Of a DNA stretch of 64,000 nucleotides, positions 51,014 through 59,013 are shown piece after piece. A program made the translations under genes and the position numbers. Position 1 is the first letter of the stretch. The number at the start of each line of letters is the position of its first letter. The notes under the pieces are model-generated. The model saw only the letters and a list, made by a program, of their open reading frames with translations. It was not told where the DNA came from and made no database searches. This stretch comes from Thermodesulfobacteriota bacterium. Its GTDB lineage: Bacteria; Desulfobacterota; GWC2-55-46. The DNA lies in assembly GCA_030583865.1 (NCBI GenBank), contig CP129479.1, positions 260,744-324,743 of the forward strand. The letters run 5' to 3'.

Positions 51014-52057
51014 TTAATCCATGAAATAGAAGAACTTCGGGTAGGTGTTGAGCTCGGCCTTGAGCCTGAACACCTTCTTCTTGTCGAGGATTTTTCTTAC
51101 CTCGCTATTCGGGTCGAGGAGGTTCCCGAACTTCCTCGCGCCTACAGGGCAGACCTCGACGCAGGCCGTGTAGCGCCCCTGCCTGGTCCTCTGGAGGCAG
51201 AAGGTGCACTTCTCGGCTACGCCCTTCATCCTCGGGCGGTTCCCGAGGTAATGCGTCACCGGGTTCATCTCCTCGGCAGGGAGGTTGGGCTCGCCCCAGT
51301 TGAACCTCCGGGCCCAGTAGGGGCAGGCGGCAATGCACATCCTGCAGCCGATGCACCAGTTGTAGTCTATTACCACTATGCCGTCAGGGTCCCTGTAGGT
51401 GGTGCGGACCGGGCAGACCTTGACGCAGGGCGGCTTTTCGCACTGCATGCACTGCATCGGGAAATAGAAGTGCCCCTTTTCCGGCACCTCGGCGGGCTCG
51501 TAGTAGTGCTCGCCTTCGAGCACCACGCCCGAGTTCTGGTAGGCGTTCCCGCCGACCTGTATGCCGGCGGGGTCGGGGTAGCCCTTGTCCATGTTCTCGG
51601 CGAGGAAGTTCCCCTTTTCCATCTTCAGGACGCGTATCCACTGTATCTCGGGGTTGTCGCGGGACTGGTTATTTTCCTTCACGCAGGCGTAAACGCACCG
51701 CCTGCACCCGATGCACTTCTGGATGTTCAATGCGTAGCCGAAGAGGACCCCTTCCTGTGCAGGCGCGCTGTCGACGGTGGTCTTTTTCCCGAACTCCTCG
51801 GTATATCTCTTTTCGAGCCGGAGGACGGCCTCCCTCTTTTCGTCTTCGGTCATCAGGCGGTAGTTCTTCTGGAACCACTCGCCCCAGGTGGCCTTGGCCT
51901 CGGCCTCGTCCGAACCGGAAAGGAGCGCCCCCGCGCCAGAGAGGGCCGCGGCCGTGACGGAGAGCCCCGCGCCGCCCAGAAATTCACGGCGTGACGTTTC
52001 GTCCGGTTTAAGCGGCGCGTCCTTTTTCTTTTCGTCCTTGTCCCTGGGTTCAGACAC
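51014..52057 (-). CDS. Tat-exported multi-cluster ferredoxin subunit (DsrO/PsrB-like)
   Basis: 347 residues if GTG 52057 is the start: GGAGG sits 8 nt upstream, whereas ATG 52111 would add 18 residues with a poor site. SRREFLGGAGLSVTAAALSGAGA is a Tat signal. Four [4Fe-4S] motifs follow: CIGCRRCVYAC, CMQCEKPPCVKVCP, CIGCRMCIAACP and CTFCLQRTRQGRYTACVEVCP. It wires the NrfD subunit to the cytochrome. It precedes nrfD directly. Confidence 0.9.
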   Translation of the reverse strand: MSEPRDKDEKKKDAPLKPDETSRREFLGGAGLSVTAAALSGAGALLSGSDEAEAKATWGEWFQKNYRLMTEDEKREAVLRLEKRYTEEFGKKTTVDSAPAQEGVLFGYALNIQKCIGCRRCVYACVKENNQSRDNPEIQWIRVLKMEKGNFLAENMDKGYPDPAGIQVGGNAYQNSGVVLEGEHYYEPAEVPEKGHFYFPMQCMQCEKPPCVKVCPVRTTYRDPDGIVVIDYNWCIGCRMCIAACPYWARRFNWGEPNLPAEEMNPVTHYLGNRPRMKGVAEKCTFCLQRTRQGRYTACVEVCPVGARKFGNLLDPNSEVRKILDKKKVFRLKAELNTYPKFFYFMD

Positions 52058-52128
52058 TTTAAGTCCTCCGTCCGGTTCGAAGCAGCCGGCAATGACGCCG
52101 GAAAAAATCATTTCCTTAACGGTCCGCC

Positions 52129-52431
52129 TCAGGCGACCGGGTTCTTATGGAACTCGAAAAGACGCTTGAGGAAGTCCTTCTTTTCCTCTTTGGTCATTAC
52201 GACGTATTGCCTTGAGGCGAGCACGCTGTCGCCCTGGGACAGATCGTCGAGATATGCCTTCTGGTGGTCTTCCTTGAAGATAAGGTCCCCGGTCTTCTTG
52301 GCAATTCCGGCTGTGGCCGCGACCGCCACGCCGGCGACAACGGCCTTTGAAAGGAAGCCGCGCCTGGACGTCCTGGCCATTGCCAGGGTGTCCGGGCCGG
52401 AGAGCGCCTTTTTGCCGTTATTATCGTTCAT
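52129..52431 (-). CDS. Small Tat-signal protein, first gene of the NrfD operon
   Basis: 100 residues. TSRRGFLSKAVVAGVAVAATAGIA is a clear Tat signal (residues ~21-45), leaving about 50 charged residues (KEDHQKAYLDDLSQGDSVLASRQYVVMTKEEKKDFLKRL). No cofactor motif is seen. Its mature part resembles the stretch after the Tat signal in the downstream ferredoxin subunit (MTEDEKREAVLRL against MTKEEKKDFLKRL), so it may be a small paralogous segment or accessory. A promoter lies just upstream. Confidence 0.68.
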   Translation of the reverse strand: MNDNNGKKALSGPDTLAMARTSRRGFLSKAVVAGVAVAATAGIAKKTGDLIFKEDHQKAYLDDLSQGDSVLASRQYVVMTKEEKKDFLKRLFEFHKNPVA

Positions 52432-52554
52432 TGCGATTACCTCCGGTCCCGGTTCTCTAAATTATTTGAAGAGTTGAGGGGCGGTGGGAAGAGGGCCTTG
52501 CCCGGTCTCCGGGGACTCGACGGGCCTGCCACGCCATTGTGATTTGTTTTCGAT

Positions 52555-52582
52555 AATATAATAACCGGAACTCGGTTGTCAA
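52555..52582 (-). promoter_or_regulatory. Promoter of the NrfD-cytochrome operon
   Basis: On the reverse strand: TTGACA (52582-52577), 16 bp, TATATT (52560-52555); TATTAT two bases further on is a possible alternative -10. The expected leader is about 115 nt. Confidence 0.6.
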
Positions 52583-52699
52583 GCTGGTTTTTGTATACAG
52601 TATCCAGTGTTGAATCGGCGGCGAAATGTGCCTTATTCAGTATGAGATTTGGATATAGGGCCGCTTTTTTGATTTACCGAAAAGACCTTTTGCGCGTTG

Positions 52700-53118
52700 C
52701 CGTTATTTTTGCATGAGCAAAACACCATTAATCGCGCTGCCGCGCTCTTTTTGGGCATAAGGCTCCGCTCTCTTTCCGCCCCCATCCTCCGGGCTCGGCC
52801 TTATGTCGCTCGGCCTTGGGGCCTCGCTCCTGCTGCCCCGCCTCGCCCGCCCCTCCTCCAACCCTATGTTCGCTCCGCCTTATGCCCTGGGTTGTTTTAA
52901 ATGCAAAAACAAAAGTGCTGTAAAAGTCCTTTTTTGTCTTGAAACAAACCCCGGAGGGTAAGGCGAGCGTAGCATAAGGGAGGAAGAGCGTGAACGGGCC
53001 GGGGAAGCCAGGAGCGAAGCGACTTCAGGGGTCCGTTCACGGGGTGGGGGAGGGGGTTAGCAAGCGAGCCTTACCCTCGAAAACCGCGCGGCAGCGCGGA
53101 AAAAGGGCTTTTTGCACT
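52700..53118. repeat. Large (~420 bp) repeat, copy F, uninterrupted
   Basis: Inverted copy of 29266-29965 without the 289-bp insertion. It shows GCGCTGCCGCGCTCTTTTTG, GGCATAAGGCTCCGCTCTC, then CCCTGGGTTGTTTTAAATGC, AAAACAAAAGTGCTGTAAAA and GGGTAAGGCGAGCGTAGCAT, ending GCGGAAAAAGGGCTTTTTGC. The empty target ATGCAAAAA is at 52901-52909. It appears to be non-coding. Confidence 0.83.
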
Positions 53119-53251
53119 GAGGCTTGAATGCGAGATTTTGATGCTCCGCTCCATGTGGCCGTTGGGAGCGCAAATCACCGCTAAGGCGTATCTCCGTGAG
53201 GGAAGGGGCGCGAAGGGAATCAATCCCTTCCGGTCAGCGCGAATAAGATGA

Positions 53252-53257
53252 TATAAT
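53252..53257 (+). promoter_or_regulatory. Possible -10 box of the NFACT gene
   Basis: A perfect TATAAT ends 9 nt before ATG 53267, with no ribosome-binding site between. The -35 region is poor (TTCCGG). If used, the message would be leaderless or nearly so. Confidence 0.3.
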
Positions 53258-53266
53258 CTCAAACTT

Positions 53267-54748
53267 ATGGGGCCGCTCCTCTTGAAAAATGTCGTTTCCG
53301 AGCTGAATGAACGGCTTAAGGGCGGGGTGGTTTCCAAGGTCCATCAGCCGGATGACCGGAACATCCTTCTAAGGGTATTCGCAAGGGGGAGGGAGGAGAG
53401 GCTAATCATATCCGCCCACCACAGGCTCGGAAGGATGCACATTACGGGGCTGGAATTCAGGAACCCTCCGTCGCCGCTCCGTTTCTGCGCCTTCCTCCGT
53501 AGCAGGATAACTAACGCCCGCATAGAGGGAATTTCCCAGTCGGACCTCGAAAGGATAGCCCATATAGACTTAAGCGCCAGAAAAGGCGATGGTGAAAGGG
53601 AGGCGTTCAGGCTCGTCTGCGAGCTTACGGGCAAGTCCGCCAATATCATCCTCGTTGACGGTGAGGGGGTCGTGCTCGACGCATTGAGGTATTTCGAGCC
53701 CGAGACATCGGCCAGGGCCGTTATGCCGGGCCTACGGCTTTCACCCCTGCCGCCGCCGGAAAAGGCGTTTACGGAAGAGGCGATCCCGAAAGGGGAGGGG
53801 GAGGGCTGGAACGAGGCGGCGGACAGGTTCTACTCCGCTCTCCTCAGGGAAGAGGAATTCTCGTCCCGGAAGGGGACGCTCAAGAGGGTTATCAACGAGG
53901 CCGAGAAAAAGCTAAGGAGGAAGCTAAGGAACCTCGAAGGAGATAGAATAAGGGCCCTCTCTGAAGTCGAAAACTACAAGACGGGCGAGCTCCTTACAAC
54001 GAGCTTCCACCTCCTTAAAAGGGGAATGAAGGAGGCCGAGGTCCTGGATTATGCGAAAGACCCGCCCGAGCCGGTGCTCGTAAGGCTCGATGAAAGGCTC
54101 GGCCCTGCCGAGAACGTTGAGAGGTATTTCAAGCGGGCAAGGAAGGCGAAGAAGGCGCTTAAGCTGCTTGAGGAGCGGGTCCCTGCCATCGAGGAGGAGC
54201 TTCTCTACGCGGGCTCCCTCCTCTATCAATTGGAGGAGGCGGCTGATATCGGGGAGCTATCGTTCCTTGAGGACGAGCTTCGAAAAGGGGGGTATCTCAA
54301 GAGAATGGAAAAGGAGAAGTTGAAAGAGGCGGCCAGGGCCGAGCCCATAAGGAGGTTCAAATCCTCGGACGGCTTCGAGATACTCTGCGGAAAAAGCGGG
54401 CCCGGAAACGACCTCCTTGTATCAGAATACGCCTCGAACGAAGATATCTGGTTCCATGCCAAAAACATGCCCGGCTCTCACGCGCTCATAAAGGCGGCGG
54501 GCAGGGCCGGGGAGATAACGAAGAAAACCGTCGAGGAGGCTGCCTCGATAGCGGCATTCTACAGCAAGGGGAAGAACGCGTCCAAGGTGGATGTAATCTA
54601 CACCGAGGCCCGGAACGTCAAAAAGCCCAGGGGAGCCAAGCCAGGCATGGTCATGGTAAGGGAGTTTAAAAGCGTTGTCGTGAGGCCCGGCCTCCCAAAA
54701 GGCGCCCTTGAAGGAGAGGACAAGGCCGGAGGCGGAGGGGCGTCTTGA
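53267..54748 (+). CDS. NFACT-family protein (RqcH/Rqc2-like)
   Basis: 493 residues. The NFACT-N domain (1-200, LLLKNVVSELNERLKGGVVSKVHQPD, NPPSPLRFCAFLR) is followed by helices (~205-360, coiled-coil) and the NFACT-R domain (~375-480, LLVSEYASNEDIWFHAKNMPGSHALI, KKPRGAKPGMV). RqcH homologues bind stalled 50S subunits and add alanine tails to nascent chains. At the position of the DR pair needed for tRNA binding it has E95-R96, in SDLERIAHI. It is shorter than B. subtilis RqcH (570). The following small gene overlaps its stop. Confidence 0.86.
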   Translation: MGPLLLKNVVSELNERLKGGVVSKVHQPDDRNILLRVFARGREERLIISAHHRLGRMHITGLEFRNPPSPLRFCAFLRSRITNARIEGISQSDLERIAHIDLSARKGDGEREAFRLVCELTGKSANIILVDGEGVVLDALRYFEPETSARAVMPGLRLSPLPPPEKAFTEEAIPKGEGEGWNEAADRFYSALLREEEFSSRKGTLKRVINEAEKKLRRKLRNLEGDRIRALSEVENYKTGELLTTSFHLLKRGMKEAEVLDYAKDPPEPVLVRLDERLGPAENVERYFKRARKAKKALKLLEERVPAIEEELLYAGSLLYQLEEAADIGELSFLEDELRKGGYLKRMEKEKLKEAARAEPIRRFKSSDGFEILCGKSGPGNDLLVSEYASNEDIWFHAKNMPGSHALIKAAGRAGEITKKTVEEAASIAAFYSKGKNASKVDVIYTEARNVKKPRGAKPGMVMVREFKSVVVRPGLPKGALEGEDKAGGGGAS

Positions 54749-55203
54749 AGATAAAGCACACCTTCCTCCTTGAGGAGGGCTTCTGGATGGCCACAGGCGA
54801 GTATTTCGGCATGCACGGCGAGCCGGTCGCAATGGAAGGCACGGCCCGGATAACCCACGGGGAGGGGCTGTGGAGGAGCAGGGGCGTCATGAGGCTAAAG
54901 GAGCCGGGCAAGGACGGGATGGAGATAGAGAATAACTTCGAGATACGGCCATTCGAGGACAGGGACCACACTGGCTGGACATCCATGAACCCGGCGCTCG
55001 GGCGGCTTACGGGCCTTTTCGTCATCGTGGACGACACCATAGTCTCTACCATATCATCCGAGGACGGCCAGTTCTCGGGCATAGAGTGCCTTCAGAAGGT
55101 GACGGACTACCATTACCGGACAAGGGGCTTTATCTTCAAGGGCGATGAAAAGGTCTCATCCTGGGCGGCGGATTTTGTCAGGAAGACGGAGGGGATGCAC
55201 TGA
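54745..55203 (+). CDS. Conserved-looking protein of unknown function
   Basis: 152 residues, starting at TTG 54745 within the NFACT stop (TTGA), with GGAGGGG 5 nt upstream, so it is coupled to that gene. Sequence begins MKIKHTFLLEEGFWMATGEYFGMHGEPVAMEGT and alternates like a beta-sheet or small barrel (lipocalin/calycin-like), without signal peptide or membrane helix. I recognise no named family. A role linked to the NFACT or the next radical-SAM gene (10 nt downstream) is possible. Confidence 0.68.
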   Translation: MKIKHTFLLEEGFWMATGEYFGMHGEPVAMEGTARITHGEGLWRSRGVMRLKEPGKDGMEIENNFEIRPFEDRDHTGWTSMNPALGRLTGLFVIVDDTIVSTISSEDGQFSGIECLQKVTDYHYRTRGFIFKGDEKVSSWAADFVRKTEGMH

Positions 55204-55214
55204 ACCGGAGCGCC

Positions 55215-56129
55215 ATGCCTGAACCCTACAATAATCTTTCATCCCATCTTAAATCCGTCTTCGGCTGCAGGGTCTTCAAGGTGAGTATCGATACGGGCCT
55301 TCCATGCCCGAACCGGCGCGGAGGGGCGCGGGGCGGCTGCACCTTCTGCGTCGAGTCCACGCTCGTCACAAAGACATTTAAAGCGGGCATGGGCGTAAGG
55401 GAGCAGCTTATCGCGGGGATGGAGTATGTCGGCAAGCGGTACAGGGCTGAGAAGTTCATCGCATACTTCCAGCAGGGCACGAACACGAACGCGCCTGCTG
55501 ATGCATTGCGCGGGTATTTCAGGGAAGCCCTTGTCCCGGAGGTTGCGGCCATAGCAGTCGGCACAAGGCCGGATTGCCTCGGCGACGCCGCACTCGGGCT
55601 CCTTTCGGAGCTGGGCAAAGAGAGGCCGCTTTGGGTGGAGCTGGGCCTTCAATCGGCGAATGACGAAACGCTTTCAAGGATAAACCGGGGGCACACTGCG
55701 GCCCAATTCAAGGACGCCGTCCTCCGGGCGGCAGGTCAGGGCATAAAGGTATGCGCCCATGTGATAATCGGCCTGCCGGGAGAAGGTGAAGCCGACTACC
55801 TCAAGACAATGGACTTCCTTGCCGGCCTCCCGGTCTGGGGTGTGAAATTCCACCAGCTCCAGGTCGTAAAGGGCTCTCAGATGGAAGGAGAGTGGAGGAG
55901 GGGGGAGATACGGACCCTGTCACTTCCTGAGTACGCGGACGCGGTTGTAAAGTGCCTTGAGCGGCTTCCGGAAGAGGTCGTCATTCATCGGCTTTCCGGA
56001 GACGTCCCGGGGGAACTCCTCGTCTCCCCGGTCTGGGGCGTAAACAAGTTCATGGTAATGGAAAAGATACCCGGGCTTCTAATGGAACGTAATACCAGGC
56101 AGGGGGCAAAAATCCCCGGACGCCTTTAA
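55215..56129 (+). CDS. Radical SAM protein, YhcC/TIGR01212 type
   Basis: 304 residues. CPNRRGGARGGCTFC provides the three cysteines (spaced C-x10-C-x2-C) that bind the [4Fe-4S] cluster; GLQSANDETLSRINRGHT and HVIIGLPGEGEADY are the SAM-binding/TIM-barrel blocks; the C-terminal GVNKFMVMEKI fits the family. The family's substrate is unknown. It lies 11 nt after the previous gene. Confidence 0.9.
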   Translation: MPEPYNNLSSHLKSVFGCRVFKVSIDTGLPCPNRRGGARGGCTFCVESTLVTKTFKAGMGVREQLIAGMEYVGKRYRAEKFIAYFQQGTNTNAPADALRGYFREALVPEVAAIAVGTRPDCLGDAALGLLSELGKERPLWVELGLQSANDETLSRINRGHTAAQFKDAVLRAAGQGIKVCAHVIIGLPGEGEADYLKTMDFLAGLPVWGVKFHQLQVVKGSQMEGEWRRGEIRTLSLPEYADAVVKCLERLPEEVVIHRLSGDVPGELLVSPVWGVNKFMVMEKIPGLLMERNTRQGAKIPGRL

Positions 56130-56196
56130 AATCCGGAACGGCAGCCCGTTTTTTTGGTATACTGGCCAGAGCGTCTCGAAATCCATGATAGCTTAA

Positions 56197-56339
56197 TGGC
56201 AACCTCTAAAAATTGATCTTTTCCCCGGATTCTGTGTCAGGCCGGGAATAAAAATGCTCACATATTATCATATATGCTCCGCTTTTTATTCCCGGCCTTT
56301 CTTGACTGCGGGAAAAATCTCGAATTTTTAGAGGTTGCC
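56197..56339. repeat. Family-1 palindromic element, copy 2
   Basis: TGGCAACCTCTAAAAATT (56197-56214) and AATTTTTAGAGGTTGCC (56323-56339) are outer arms, CAGGCCGGGAATAA and TTATTCCCGGCCT inner arms, ATGCTCACATAT the centre. Nearly identical to 6612-6763. It lies between the radical SAM gene and the aminopeptidase gene. Confidence 0.9.
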
Positions 56340-56364
56340 TAATATAAATCCCGGAGGTTACTGA

Positions 56365-57435
56365 ATGGCAGACCCGCGCGTCAAAAAACTTGCGTCGATA
56401 CTCGTCAACCACTCTCTGGGGGTCAAGAAGAACGATACCGTCCTCATAAGCTCCTCGACAGAGCTTGCCAAGCCCCTGGTGCTCGAGGTCTTCAGGGAGG
56501 TATTGAAGGCCGGAGGCCACCCCACGACGAGCATAGGTTTTGAGGAGACCTCCAACATATTCTTCGACACGGCCACAAAAGAGCAGGTCGCCTTCTTCCC
56601 CAAGACAAAGCTCTTCGAGGCGAAGAACATCGACTGCTTCGTCAATATCAGGGCCTCGGCCAACAAAAAGGCGCTCTCGAACGTGGACCCAAGGGTCGTG
56701 GGCGAGAGGAGCAAGGTATTACGGCCCATAAGCGAGGAGATCGTGAACCGCAAGAGGTGGATCCTCTGCAACTTCCCCACCAACGGGCTCGCGCAGGAGG
56801 CGGACATGAGCCTCGAGGAGTACGAGGACTTCGTCTATAGCGCCACTAATATCGACTGGAACAAGGTAAGGCAGAAGGAGATGAAGCTCAAGGCCGCGCT
56901 CGACAGGGCCAAAGAGGTGAGGATAGTCGGCAAGGACACGGACCTGAAAATGGGGATTAGGGGCAGGAAGGCCATCCCCTGCTACGGCGAGAGGAATATG
57001 CCAGACGGAGAGGTCTTCCTGTCGCCCGAGGAGGACTCTGCCGAGGGTTACATCTACTACGAGATGCCCGCCATATACCAGGGGCGCGAGGTCACTGGCA
57101 TACGGCTCAGGTTCAAGGGCGGGAAGGTCGTTGAGGCGAGCGCGGACAAGAACGAGGACTTCCTCATAGCCATGCTCGACACGGACAAGGGCGCGCGCTT
57201 CCTCGGCGAGCTTGGGGTGGGCGTCAACTACGGCATCCAGAAGTTCACGAAGGACATCCTCTTTGATGAGAAGATAGGCGGCACCGTGCACCTGGCCGTA
57301 GGCAGGTCCTACGAGGAGGCCGGGGGCAAGAACATATCCGCCATACACTGGGACATGATAAAGGATTTGAGAAAGGGCGGGGCCATATATCTCGACGGTA
57401 AGGCGATACAGAAGAGCGGGAGATTTTTGATTTAG
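56365..57435 (+). CDS. M29-family metallo-aminopeptidase
   Basis: 356 residues, starting at ATG 56365 after GGAGG. N-terminal Rossmann-like domain (LASILVNHSLGVKKNDTVLISSSTELAKPLVLEVFREVLKAGGHP); the metal-binding residues are in AIPCYGERNMPDGEVFLSPEEDSAEG (glutamates) and ELGVGVNYGIQKFTKDILFDEKIGGTVHLAVGRSYEEAGGKNISAIHWDMI (E, H, D). It releases N-terminal amino acids in the cytoplasm. It is a single gene, preceded by a family-1 palindrome. Confidence 0.87.
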   Translation: MADPRVKKLASILVNHSLGVKKNDTVLISSSTELAKPLVLEVFREVLKAGGHPTTSIGFEETSNIFFDTATKEQVAFFPKTKLFEAKNIDCFVNIRASANKKALSNVDPRVVGERSKVLRPISEEIVNRKRWILCNFPTNGLAQEADMSLEEYEDFVYSATNIDWNKVRQKEMKLKAALDRAKEVRIVGKDTDLKMGIRGRKAIPCYGERNMPDGEVFLSPEEDSAEGYIYYEMPAIYQGREVTGIRLRFKGGKVVEASADKNEDFLIAMLDTDKGARFLGELGVGVNYGIQKFTKDILFDEKIGGTVHLAVGRSYEEAGGKNISAIHWDMIKDLRKGGAIYLDGKAIQKSGRFLI

Positions 57436-57436
57436 A

Positions 57437-57575
57437 GAAGGTCTGATTTATTCCGCTTTCAGTCATTCTGAGGGAGCGTAAGCGACCGAAGAATCTCGTA
57501 CTTGCTGATTTTCTAAATACGAGATTCTTCGCTGCGCTCAGAATGACGACATTTGAGAATTAATCAGACCTTCCT
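57437..57575. repeat. Family-5 composite palindrome (TCATTCTGAG type), copy 3
   Basis: The core TCATTCTGAGGGAGCG (57463) pairs with CGCTGCGCTCAGAATGACG (57531-57548), and CGAAGAATCTCGTA with TACGAGATTCTTCG. Outer arms are AAGGTCTGATTTA (57439-57451) and TAATCAGACCTTCCTT (57561-57576). Confidence 0.82.
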
Positions 57576-57581
57576 TGGAAC

Positions 57582-58820
57582 TTAAAGATCGCTCTTTTTT
57601 ATCACCTCTATATGCCTGTCCGGGTTGATGGGTATCTGAACGCGGGGCTCCTCCCCTATGAGGCGGCTCCAGCCTGCCCAGTAGTGGTCTTCGAACGGCT
57701 CGGAACGGAAGCCCGAGACGAGCGACGATGCAAGGCCTGCCACCAGCAGCGCCTTTATGATATATCCCTTCCATGCCTCTTTCCGGCCCATGAGGGCTAT
57801 GAGAGACCACGCCATCATTACATAAACGAGATAGGAATACCTTACCCCGTTTTCCGGCGGCACGAGCGTCAGCGGGTTTGATCTGAATTTAACAAGGGTT
57901 GCGAGAAGGACGGCTGACATGAGGCCCAGGAAAACCGCAATATGGAACCGCCTCGTCTTTTCGGACCAAAAGGCGAGATATGCGATAAAGAAGAGGATGA
58001 GCGCGAACGCCGCCGAGAGCATGAAGGGGTTCAGGTCGTAAGGTAGCGAGTTCCCCAGGAAGAGGTTCCCGAAGAACTTGCGCCCGATGACCGAGGCGAA
58101 AACAAAGAGGTTGTCGGGGGTCCGCTCTGCTTCCGGCGCATAGCTTGTGGCCATGAAAAAAACCTGCACGGACGCTGCCGCAAGGGCCGCAAGCGTTATC
58201 CCAGCGTTATATGGCGTCCTCTTTTTGTAGAACCTCACGATGAAAAAAGGCAGCAGAAATACTATGAACGGCCCGGTGAGGCCGCAGAATATGATCGCCG
58301 AGAAATCGAGGGCGGACTGCGCTTTCACATTGCCGTATTGAGGGCTGGGCTCGTCTTTGAGGAGCGTTATTACGAGTAGCAATGCAAGCACCCATTGGAC
58401 ATTGGTGATATTAAGGAAGACCTCGCCGCTAAAATGCGGCACGAGCACGACCGAGAGCGCGAGGAGGGGCTTGTTCCCCGCATCGAACCTTTCCGAGAAG
58501 ACGCTCAGGACCACAAGGAGCGTTATAGCGAGGCTCAGGTAGTTATACGCGAATGGCGCGGCATGGTAGGGGAAGAAGGCATCCGTTAAGAGGGCCGCAA
58601 GCCTCGGGACGAGGTGAAGGTAGCCCGCGTAGGGGTTAAAGAGCGCGGAAGGGCCCTGGTTGTACTGCTCGATAAAGAATACGGTCGCGTCCTCGGCCCA
58701 GAACTGCGGGTACGTGAGCGCGCCGGTCTTCCTTGTGAACAGTATCAGGGCGGCTGCCGCAAGGACCAATAAGGGTGTGGCCCTTGAAAAGTATTCTCTT
58801 TTTTGCGAGGGATTCGACAC
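57582..58820 (-). CDS. Multi-pass membrane protein, possible GT-C glycosyltransferase
   Basis: 412 residues, about ten membrane helices. LTYPQFWAEDATVFFIEQY in the first outer loop has the acidic pair common in GT-C proteins, and PYAGYLHLVPRLAALL follows. The remainder is hydrophobic without a sharp motif, ending in a soluble tail with INPDRHIEVIKK. A surface polysaccharide or lipid glycosylation role is possible. It is divergent from gmhA. Confidence 0.7.
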   Translation of the reverse strand: MSNPSQKREYFSRATPLLVLAAAALILFTRKTGALTYPQFWAEDATVFFIEQYNQGPSALFNPYAGYLHLVPRLAALLTDAFFPYHAAPFAYNYLSLAITLLVVLSVFSERFDAGNKPLLALSVVLVPHFSGEVFLNITNVQWVLALLLVITLLKDEPSPQYGNVKAQSALDFSAIIFCGLTGPFIVFLLPFFIVRFYKKRTPYNAGITLAALAAASVQVFFMATSYAPEAERTPDNLFVFASVIGRKFFGNLFLGNSLPYDLNPFMLSAAFALILFFIAYLAFWSEKTRRFHIAVFLGLMSAVLLATLVKFRSNPLTLVPPENGVRYSYLVYVMMAWSLIALMGRKEAWKGYIIKALLVAGLASSLVSGFRSEPFEDHYWAGWSRLIGEEPRVQIPINPDRHIEVIKKSDL

Positions 58821-58944
58821 GCGTGCTCTTGTCCCGGACAGGGGTCTGCAGGGTGGCGCGAAGGCCGGTTTTTCAGGTAGCTTTTCTCAAACATTATATT
58901 ACCCGGATGTCTTGAAATCAAATATTAATTCGCCTGGAATTCTC

Positions 58945-58974
58945 TTGACTCCAAAATGCCTAAGAAGATATTAT
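58945..58974 (+). promoter_or_regulatory. Promoter of gmhA
   Basis: TTGACT (58945-58950), 18-bp spacer, TATTAT (58969-58974); each box matches 5 of 6. The leader to ATG 59014 is ~33 nt. Confidence 0.6.
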
Positions 58975-59013
58975 CTGAGTACTTGTCTTCGGCCATAAAG
59001 CCCGGAAATAAAG

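Noticed and set aside
52697-52900. Small plus-strand frame in the large repeat
   Set aside because: The predicted sequence is rich in proline, arginine and alanine, and the copy at 29.8 kb does not keep a matching start, so it is unlikely to be a gene.
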